Positions 51,997 through 58,654 of a stretch of 61,239 nt of DNA are shown piece after piece (within the stretch, counting starts at the first letter, position 1; every line of letters begins with the position of its first letter). The notes below the pieces were generated by a model. It worked only from the letters and a program-made list of their open reading frames with translations. It searched no databases and was not told the DNA's origin. The stretch is taken from contig JANOYC010000107.1 of the NCBI GenBank assembly GCA_031428675.1, positions 1-61,239 of the forward strand. Direction: 5' to 3'. The position numbers and the translations under genes are program-made. The DNA comes from JANOYC01 sp031428675. Lineage in GTDB: Bacteria > Actinomycetota > Actinomycetes > Actinomycetales > Microbacteriaceae.

Positions 51997-52614
51997 TTAG
52001 CGCTCCAGCGTATCGGATTGGGAACCGTCCACCGCGCGGGGAATCCGAACCACGCGCGCGGTTTCCCGAACATACAGGAGACCAGCCCACCAGTACAGAA
52101 ATGCGCCCCACAAACCGAATGCCCAGCCGAGCGGATCGGTGACCCACGCGCCCGCAGGCAGCACCTGCCCGACCATGATCAACGGCAGAGCGTAGAGCAG
52201 GCAGAAGGTGGCGAGCTTTCCCAGGTGATGTACGGGTAATGGGCCGAAGTCGGCGTTCGCCAGCACCACGCCGGTCGCCAGAAGGATGACATCGCGACCC
52301 ACAATGACCACGACTAGCCACCACGGGATGATCCCCCGGCTGGCCAATCCGATCAGCGCCGCGAAGATGAACAGTCGGTCGGCGGCGGGATCGAGAAGTT
52401 GGCCGATGCGAGTGATCTGCCCGAAGCGGCGCGCAATCACGCCGTCAAGATAGTCCGTGAAGCTCGACACGGCGAGTACGACGAGCGCTATGAGATCCCG
52501 GCCCTGAATGACAAGCACCAGAAACACCGGCACCATCAGAAGGCGAAGCACACTGAGAGCGTTCGGCACTGTGAATATCGCCGTGCCGATCTCCGGATTG
52601 GGTCGCCGCTCCAC
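51997..52614 (-). CDS. CDP-alcohol phosphatidyltransferase family
   Basis: Integral membrane enzyme that transfers a phosphatidyl group from CDP-diacylglycerol to an alcohol. The 205 residues have about five membrane helices and the complete motif D-G-x2-A-R-x8-G-x3-D-x3-D (DGVIAR then GQLLDPAAD). PgsA-like (phosphatidylglycerophosphate synthase) or actinobacterial cardiolipin synthase are both possible. It precedes garA by 19 bases, and the pgsA-garA-ftsR-merR order resembles the Rv1822-Rv1830 region. Confidence 0.9.
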   Translation of the reverse strand: MERRPNPEIGTAIFTVPNALSVLRLLMVPVFLVLVIQGRDLIALVVLAVSSFTDYLDGVIARRFGQITRIGQLLDPAADRLFIFAALIGLASRGIIPWWLVVVIVGRDVILLATGVVLANADFGPLPVHHLGKLATFCLLYALPLIMVGQVLPAGAWVTDPLGWAFGLWGAFLYWWAGLLYVRETARVVRIPRAVDGSQSDTLER

Positions 52615-53052
52615 ATTCGCGAGTCTACGGGGCGGGTGTCGGACCCGCGTGTCGCGTGTCGCAAAACAATTGAGAATTACGCATTGTGCCTCTGATCAGC
52701 ATGAAAGAGACCGTGCCCCCCATCTTGCCCCCGAACTGGGGTCACAGCGCCGCCCGAAACGGGGGGTAGGGTCAATGACACCGAACACCCGATCCATCCC
52801 GAGCGTGCACCCCGTACACCACTCGCCTGGGATGAGACCACCGCACCGGAATGTCGGCCCCACCGGCACAACGGCTGCGGCACCACCCACCCGAACGCAC
52901 TATCCCGCGAAACGCAGGTTCATACCCGTGAATGCCCCCATTCACCGGAGCCCGCTGTGCCTCTCTTCGAGGACTACCCGACACAGCGATTTTACTCCGG
53001 ATGCACAGTTGATTCTCTCCAGCGCGATCGACCCGACAGCGGGAGGTGTGCG
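52615..53052 (+). promoter_or_regulatory. 438-base structured leader/promoter region of the glycopolymer locus
   Basis: No gene is supported here. Visible elements: CCCC/GGGG hairpin at 52729-52741; TAGGGT at 52767-52772, the best -10 match, giving a leader of about 270 bases; and a 7-base perfect hairpin GTGAATG/CATTCAC with CCCC loop at 52928-52945. GGGAGG at 53041-53046 is the ribosome site of the sugar transferase. The sequence is C-rich and unlike coding DNA. The long structured leader may be regulatory, but no known riboswitch class was recognised. Confidence 0.5.
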
Positions 53053-54591
53053 ATGAGTGAGGTAGAGCAGCCGCTCCCATTCTCCGCAGCGTCCATGCGC
53101 CGTCAGCGACTGCGACTGGTCGAGGATGCGCACACCGCAGCCGACTTCACCACGGCCGACCGCCGGTCGACCGTCGCACAGCAGTACCGCACGCGTCTTG
53201 TCGTCACCGACTTCTCGATCATCGTCGGCAGTGTCGTCGCGGCCTTCTTCGCGCGCTTCGGCACTCAAGACCTCAGTGTGCCGTTCGCCGGCCTCAGCGC
53301 TGGCTACTGGCTCGTCGCCGGACTCATCATTCTCACCTGGATCGTCATCCTCGGCGCCTACCGCACCCGGGACGCCCGCGTGGTGGGCGTCGGCGCAGTG
53401 GAGTACAAGCGCGTGCTGGCAGCCAGCGCACTCACCTTCGGCGTGCTCGCCATCGCGTTCTTCATCTTGAAGGTCGACATCGCCCGCGGATTCTTCATCG
53501 TTGCGCTGCCGCTCGGTGTCGCCTCCCTCATGGTGTCGCGCTGGGCGTGGCGCCAGTGGCTCACCCGCCAGCGGGCATTCGGCCGCTACCTCTCCCAGGC
53601 GATCGTCGTCGGCCGCCGCGAAGACGTCGACTACGTGGTGGGGCAGATCGCCCGCAAGTCGGGCGCCGCGTACAACGTCATTGGGGTCGCCCTCGAGAAC
53701 GCCTCCACCGCCGTGCCGACGATAACCAGTGCGGGCAAAGACATCCCCGTGGTCTCCGACCTCGACAGCGTCGCCAACGCCGTGGACGCGCTCGGTGCCG
53801 ACGTTGTCATTGTGGCCGGGCAACCGTCCGGCCGGTCGGACTACATCCGTGATCTCGGCTGGGAGCTGGAGGGCACGAGCGCCGAGCTGGTGGTCGCATC
53901 CCGCCTCACGAACGTCGCCGGACCGCGCATCCACATTCGCCCGGTCGAGGGCCTGCCCCTCATGCACGTCGAACTACCGCAGTATGAGGGCGGCAAGCAC
54001 ATCGCGAAGCGGATGGTCGACGTCGTCGCGTCCGGATTCGCGCTCGTGCTGCTCGCCCCGCTCATGCTCGTGATCGCCATCATGGTGCGTCTCGACAGCG
54101 ACGGTCCGGTGGTGTTCCGTCAGGAGCGCGTGGGTCGCGGCGGCCAGCCGTTCGTGATGCTCAAGTTCCGCTCGATGGTGCAGACTGCCGAAGACGACCT
54201 CGCTGGCCTACTCGACAAAAACGAGGGCGCCGGGGTGCTGTTCAAGATGAAGAACGACCCCCGCATCACCCCGGTCGGTGCGTTCCTTCGCAAGTACTCC
54301 CTCGACGAGCTTCCGCAGCTGATCAACGTGTTCCTCGGCCACATGAGCCTCGTCGGCCCGCGCCCCCCACTCCCCCGCGAAGTCAGCGAGTACGCACAGC
54401 CGGTGCATCGCCGACTCTTCATCAAGCCGGGACTCACCGGCATGTGGCAGGTGAACGGACGCTCCAACCTCAGCTGGGAAGAGAGCGTTCGACTCGACCT
54501 CTACTACGTGGAGAACTGGTCGCTCATGGGAGACCTGATGATCATGTGGCGCACCGTCAAGGTGCTGGTCGCTCCCGAGGGCGCGTACTAG
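53053..54591 (+). CDS. Polyprenyl-phosphate sugar-1-phosphate transferase (priming enzyme)
   Basis: Starts synthesis of an exopolysaccharide or wall glycopolymer by moving a hexose-1-phosphate onto undecaprenyl phosphate (WbaP/CpsE type). The 512 residues have four N-terminal membrane helices, a CoA-binding-like middle domain (about 150-270), a fifth helix (about 320-343) and the catalytic domain with KFRSM, DELPQL, GPRPP and KPGLTGMWQV. GGAGG six bases upstream fixes the ATG at 53053; an upstream GTG at 52957 has none. It heads the plus-strand surface locus. Confidence 0.95.
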   Translation: MSEVEQPLPFSAASMRRQRLRLVEDAHTAADFTTADRRSTVAQQYRTRLVVTDFSIIVGSVVAAFFARFGTQDLSVPFAGLSAGYWLVAGLIILTWIVILGAYRTRDARVVGVGAVEYKRVLAASALTFGVLAIAFFILKVDIARGFFIVALPLGVASLMVSRWAWRQWLTRQRAFGRYLSQAIVVGRREDVDYVVGQIARKSGAAYNVIGVALENASTAVPTITSAGKDIPVVSDLDSVANAVDALGADVVIVAGQPSGRSDYIRDLGWELEGTSAELVVASRLTNVAGPRIHIRPVEGLPLMHVELPQYEGGKHIAKRMVDVVASGFALVLLAPLMLVIAIMVRLDSDGPVVFRQERVGRGGQPFVMLKFRSMVQTAEDDLAGLLDKNEGAGVLFKMKNDPRITPVGAFLRKYSLDELPQLINVFLGHMSLVGPRPPLPREVSEYAQPVHRRLFIKPGLTGMWQVNGRSNLSWEESVRLDLYYVENWSLMGDLMIMWRTVKVLVAPEGAY

Positions 54592-54614
54592 CTCCAGTCG
54601 ACAGCGCCAGGGGG

Positions 54615-55688
54615 TCAGTCGCCGACGATGACGTCGCGCATCCGGAGAACACTGTTGTCCCAGGAGTAGCCCAACTCCTCGGGACGGACCCTCTCTGGCC
54701 GGCGCTCTGCAAAGGAGTCGATGGTCTCCATGATGGCGGCGGCGACGTCATCGACCGACAGCGGATCCACAAAACGCGCCCGATCACCGAGGATCTCGCG
54801 GAACACCGCGATATCACTCGCGACGATGGGTGCACCGAAAAACAGAGCCTCGAGGGTCGGGATACCGAACCCCTCATCAAGAGAAAGAAAAAGGAAGAGG
54901 TCGGTGTGCGAGTACAACCAAGCCAACTCTTCGTCAGAGATGAAGCCGGTGAACACGATCGCGCCCTGCGCGACCGCTTCGGCGACCTCATCGGGCAGTT
55001 CGGCGCTCTTTCCCGACGGCTCCCCGACCACGACGACAGGGAAGCCGGGCGACACGCGTCCCGTGCGCACTGCGGCAGAGAGAGCGGTTGCGAGGTTCTT
55101 GCGCACATTGAGCCGACCAACGACGAGCACGAACCCGTCAACATCCGCGAGGCCGGTCACGGGGGTCGGCACAGCCGAATCGAGCCCGGGCGGGAAGCCG
55201 AGCCCCACCGCGACCGCGGGTTTCTTCGACCGCGCCACCGCTTCGATCCGATTGGCCTCGGCCTTGGACGACGTGAAGACGATGTCAGCGCGGGACAAAA
55301 ACCTCGTCATCAGCGAGAAGTACAGCAGTTCTTTACGCGTGAACCACTCCGGGTTCGATTCGAACATGAGGTCGTGCACGAATACGGCGGAGCGGCCGCT
55401 GAGCGGACTGAAGTTGTGAGCGAAGACGAGCTCCGCTCCGACCCGGCGCGCGATGGCGGGAAGTTCGACGATGGCAGATATTCCCTGCGGGCTCAGGCGG
55501 GACTCGACGACCTCAACCCGGCCGGGCAGTTCGGAGCGCGCGGCGGCAGCGGCGGAACGGCGCACCGCAACCACGAGTTCGTCCTCGGGAAACTGACGTT
55601 CCCACGCGAACACGAACTCGCGAAGCACCTGGCGGTTGGAGTAGGGCCCGCTCGACCACCAATAACCATCGAAGAGGATGCGCACCAT
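54615..55688 (-). CDS. Glycosyltransferase, GT4 family
   Basis: GT-B fold enzyme, probably adding a sugar to the lipid-linked glycopolymer. The 357 residues lack a signal or membrane helix and show VVGRLNVRKNL (nucleotide domain) and FLSLDEGFGIPTLEA, the GT4 E-x7-E motif. It is on the opposite strand to its neighbours, sitting tail to tail with the sugar transferase and divergent from the next glycosyltransferase. TAAGCT at 55692-55697 would favour a leaderless GTG at 55685, one codon in. Sugar and linkage are unknown. Confidence 0.9.
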   Translation of the reverse strand: MVRILFDGYWWSSGPYSNRQVLREFVFAWERQFPEDELVVAVRRSAAAAARSELPGRVEVVESRLSPQGISAIVELPAIARRVGAELVFAHNFSPLSGRSAVFVHDLMFESNPEWFTRKELLYFSLMTRFLSRADIVFTSSKAEANRIEAVARSKKPAVAVGLGFPPGLDSAVPTPVTGLADVDGFVLVVGRLNVRKNLATALSAAVRTGRVSPGFPVVVVGEPSGKSAELPDEVAEAVAQGAIVFTGFISDEELAWLYSHTDLFLFLSLDEGFGIPTLEALFFGAPIVASDIAVFREILGDRARFVDPLSVDDVAAAIMETIDSFAERRPERVRPEELGYSWDNSVLRMRDVIVGD

Positions 55689-55691
55689 GTC

Positions 55692-55697
55692 AGCTTA
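55692..55697 (-). promoter_or_regulatory. Putative -10 of the GT4 gene
   Basis: TAAGCT followed by GAC and then ATGGTG, the same arrangement as the PASTA kinase promoter. It suggests that transcription starts at the GTG. Confidence 0.3.
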
Positions 55698-55801
55698 TCC
55701 AGCGCGGAGCGGCCGTCTGGCGTCGCAACTGACGTACCATGTGAAGCCAGCGGCCACTGTCGGCCTGTCGACGAGACCAAACTGCGGGAGGACAGCGGAC
55801 G

Positions 55802-57046
55802 ATGAGACGCGGAGATAAGGCACCGAAGCGAGCACTGCGCATCGCGATGGTGGGAACGCGCGGAGTTCCGGCTGCCTATGGCGGATTCGAGACGGCAATC
55901 GAGGAGATCGGTCGCCGACTCGCGGCAGAAGGACACGACATCACGGTGTTCTGCCGCACCAAGCCCGGTGAGCCAAAGCTTCGCGAGCACCTCGGGATGA
56001 AGCTCATCCACCTGCCGGCTGTCAAGTCGAAGGCACTGGAAACCCTCAGCCACACAGGACTGACCGTGCTCCGGATGCTCATTGGTCGCCGTTTCGACGT
56101 AGCCTACGTTTTCAACGCGGCCAACTCGCCGTTCCTGCCTATCATCAAGTTACGTCGGGTGCCGATCGCCGTGCACGTCGACGGCTTGGAGTGGAAGCGC
56201 GGCAAGTGGGGCCCTACCGGCCGCAAGTACTACCGCGTCGCCGAGCAGCTTTCGGTGCGCTGGGCTGACGCCCTCATCGCCGACGCACGGGGCATCGCCG
56301 ACTACTACACCGACGAATTCGCCGTTCCCACGGAACTCATCAGCTACGGCGCGCAGATCACTGATGACGGACGAGACAATCGTCTCCCCGAACTGGGCCT
56401 CGAAGCACACAAGTTCCACCTCGTGGTGGCCCGCTTCGAGCCGGAGAATCACGTCGACGTTATCGTCAACGGATATCACGCCAGCGATGCCGAGTTCCCG
56501 CTCGTCGTTGTCGGCTCCGCGCCATATTCCGCTGAATACACCGACCGCATTGCGGCAGTTGCGGCGGGAGACGACCGCGTTCGCATGCTCGGCGGCGTGT
56601 GGGATCAGGAACAGCTGGACCAGTTGTATGCAAACGCGCTCACCTACGTGCACGGCCACTCCGTCGGCGGCACGAACCCGTCGCTCCTGCGCGCCATGGG
56701 CGCTGGCACCGCAGTTCTCGCGTGGGACGTCGTATTCAACCGCGAGGTTCTTGGCAACGACGGCGAATTCTTCCACGATGCCGCCAGTGCGGGCGCCCTC
56801 ATCACGGCCGCCGAGAAGGATTCCATTGAGACCGTCCGCACCGGCGCCCGTCTCCGTGAGCGCGCGTCTGCCAATTACAACTGGAATGACGTCGCGGCCG
56901 CATATGGCGATCTGGCGACGCGTCTCGAAAAAGGCCAGAGCATCCGTGGAACGAGCAAGGGACGCCGCTCCGACTCCGCATGGAGCACGGACGAGTCCGA
57001 ACTGCGTCACTCGACTCCGGCGCCTATGAAGGAGGTCACGACGTGA
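55802..57046 (+). CDS. Glycosyltransferase with DUF1972 domain
   Basis: GT4-like transferase whose N-terminal DUF1972 part (MVGTRGVPAAYGGFETAIEE, near residues 16-35) is typical of rhamnosyl- or galactosyl-transferases of capsule loci. The 414 residues have two Rossmann domains, HVDGLEWKRGKW and GHSVGGTNPSLLRAMGAG in the donor site. GGGAGGA lies nine bases before the ATG. The stop overlaps the next start as GTGA, so the pair is translated together. Acceptor and donor are not predictable. Confidence 0.9.
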   Translation: MRRGDKAPKRALRIAMVGTRGVPAAYGGFETAIEEIGRRLAAEGHDITVFCRTKPGEPKLREHLGMKLIHLPAVKSKALETLSHTGLTVLRMLIGRRFDVAYVFNAANSPFLPIIKLRRVPIAVHVDGLEWKRGKWGPTGRKYYRVAEQLSVRWADALIADARGIADYYTDEFAVPTELISYGAQITDDGRDNRLPELGLEAHKFHLVVARFEPENHVDVIVNGYHASDAEFPLVVVGSAPYSAEYTDRIAAVAAGDDRVRMLGGVWDQEQLDQLYANALTYVHGHSVGGTNPSLLRAMGAGTAVLAWDVVFNREVLGNDGEFFHDAASAGALITAAEKDSIETVRTGARLRERASANYNWNDVAAAYGDLATRLEKGQSIRGTSKGRRSDSAWSTDESELRHSTPAPMKEVTT

Positions 57047-57804
57047 CGAATTCCACGACCGCCCAGCGCGAAAGCTATCGGGACACCGTCGAGCGGCTCG
57101 CCGCCTCGCAGAAAAAGCGCGCTCCCGGCGCGCCAGCGTACTCCATCTACATCAATCGCAAGATAGGCCGGTACCTGGCCGCGTGGGCATTCCGCGCCGG
57201 ACTCACGCCCAACCAGGTCACCGGAATCAGCGCGGCTTTCACCTTCACGGCGATCGTGCTCATCGCGAGCGTTCCGCCAGCACTCTGGCTCGGTATCGTC
57301 GTCTGGCTATTACTGGCGTTCGGGTACGCGTTCGATTCGGCTGACGGACAAGTCGCCCGACTCCGTGGCGGCGGATCCCCGGCCGGTGAGTGGCTCGATC
57401 ACGTCGTCGATGCGACGAAGACCGCGAGCTTGCATATCGCGGTCGCAATATCGATGTTCCGGTTCTTCGACCTCCCGGCAGGCTGGCTGCTCGTGCCACT
57501 CGGCTTCGCCGTTGTCGGCTCGGTGTCGTTTTTCGCCATGATTCTGAATGACCTCCTGAAGACGATTCACGGCGGTCCGAAGAAGAGCGCCGCACGTGGC
57601 AGCAACCCCCTTCGCGCTCTCCTGCTCCTGCCCACGGACTACGGCATCCTGTGCTTCATGTTCGTTCTGTTGGGCGCTCCGGCCGTCTTCTTCGTGGTGT
57701 ACACGCTCATGTTCGTGGCCAACCTCGGCCACCTGTCGCTCGCGCTCGTCAAGTGGTTCCGAGACATGGACTCGCTCGGCGGAAAAATCAGCACCAACGT
57801 CTAA
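57043..57804 (+). CDS. CDP-alcohol phosphotransferase of the glycopolymer locus
   Basis: Membrane enzyme of the CDP-alcohol phosphatidyltransferase superfamily. The 253 residues have about six helices and the full metal motif DGQVAR (about 103-108) then GEWLDHVVD. Unlike the pgsA-like gene it has a long hydrophilic N-terminus and follows glycosyltransferases, so it may transfer a phospho-alcohol (glycerol-, inositol- or other polyol-phosphate) to a glycan or lipid. AAGGAGGT six bases before GTG 57043 and GTGA overlap with the previous gene define the start. The acceptor is unknown. Confidence 0.9.
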   Translation: MTNSTTAQRESYRDTVERLAASQKKRAPGAPAYSIYINRKIGRYLAAWAFRAGLTPNQVTGISAAFTFTAIVLIASVPPALWLGIVVWLLLAFGYAFDSADGQVARLRGGGSPAGEWLDHVVDATKTASLHIAVAISMFRFFDLPAGWLLVPLGFAVVGSVSFFAMILNDLLKTIHGGPKKSAARGSNPLRALLLLPTDYGILCFMFVLLGAPAVFFVVYTLMFVANLGHLSLALVKWFRDMDSLGGKISTNV

Positions 57805-57833
57805 TACGCCCCCTATCACCCGAAGGTCACACG

Positions 57834-58529
57834 ATGAGCGACGAAGTCACGCCGACCGAAGTCATCGGCGTCGGCCCCGATCCAGAAAATGACGGGGACG
57901 CCGAATCCGCGGTGCCCGCGAAGCGCACACTTCTGATCATCGCCGCGCTCGCCGGGGCTGCCATGCTCGCCATCGCGGGCATCGCGATCGCGGTAAGCGT
58001 CAACGGCAGCAGCGTTTCGCCCCCACCAACGACAACGCCGAGTTCGACGATCACGACAGACACCCCGTCGCCGACATCGGCACCGACGTCCACCCCCGAA
58101 GCAACCGACACCGCGGCACCGCCCGCGACCGGCGACCCGGTACCAGTCGACATCGACAAGCCCGCCGACATCGTGCCGGGACTCACGGCATCGATCGACT
58201 CCATTGAAGCCGTACAGGGCGAGGCATCCGGCCCCGGCGAGGTCGCCGGACCGTCGATTCGGTTTGATGTGACGGTCGTCAACGAAACCAGCGGATCCGC
58301 CGACCTCACCAGCACGGTCGTCACGGTGTATTACGGCGATGCCGATACACCGGCCTCGGAACTGCGTAAGCCTGGCGGGTCACCTCTCCCCGCACGAGTT
58401 GCCGCCGGATCTTCGGCTACGGGAACCTACATCTTCAGTGTTCCGGACGAAGAACGCGGTCTGGTTCGCATCATGGTGGATTACTCCGTCGGGGTCGAGC
58501 CACTCGTGTTCGAAGGCTCGGTGCCGTAG
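57834..58529 (+). CDS. Membrane-anchored extracellular protein of unknown function
   Basis: No family was recognised. The 231 residues consist of an acidic cytoplasmic tail (1-32), one membrane helix (about 33-55), a Thr/Ser/Pro-rich linker of about 45 residues (likely glycosylated or wall-spanning) and an external beta-rich domain (about 105-231) that resembles DUF4352-type folds (SIRFDVTVVNETSGSADL). GAAGG seven bases upstream supports the ATG. It follows the CDP-alcohol enzyme by 29 bases and is probably co-transcribed, which links it to the surface polymer. Confidence 0.8.
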   Translation: MSDEVTPTEVIGVGPDPENDGDAESAVPAKRTLLIIAALAGAAMLAIAGIAIAVSVNGSSVSPPPTTTPSSTITTDTPSPTSAPTSTPEATDTAAPPATGDPVPVDIDKPADIVPGLTASIDSIEAVQGEASGPGEVAGPSIRFDVTVVNETSGSADLTSTVVTVYYGDADTPASELRKPGGSPLPARVAAGSSATGTYIFSVPDEERGLVRIMVDYSVGVEPLVFEGSVP

Positions 58530-58583
58530 TGCCACGTGCCCCGCACAACCGAGTGCTCCGATAAGCAATCACGCCAAGCACCC

Positions 58584-58589
58584 TATAAT
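58584..58589 (+). promoter_or_regulatory. Consensus -10 (TATAAT) of the surface-protein gene
   Basis: A perfect TATAAT in an AT-richer 125-base gap; transcription near 58596 gives a leader of about 59 bases. No clear -35 is seen. The other candidate promoters in this window are weaker TAnnnT hexamers, so this gene may be expressed strongly or by the main sigma factor at high level. Confidence 0.5.
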
Positions 58590-58654
58590 TTCTAGTAATG
58601 CTCATAACACCACCCGCGTAATCCCCCACCCGACCTCCTACCCGACGAGGTAAA

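Noticed and set aside
52957..53052. Upstream GTG start for the sugar transferase
   Set aside because: No ribosome site there, and the added 32 residues include Cys and Arg clusters atypical of the family. GGGAGG precedes ATG 53053.
58541..58555. Fifth copy of the 12-mer near the surface-protein gene
   Set aside because: CCCCGCACAACCGAG resembles the inverted 12-mer only partly; too weak to count without a genome-wide survey.
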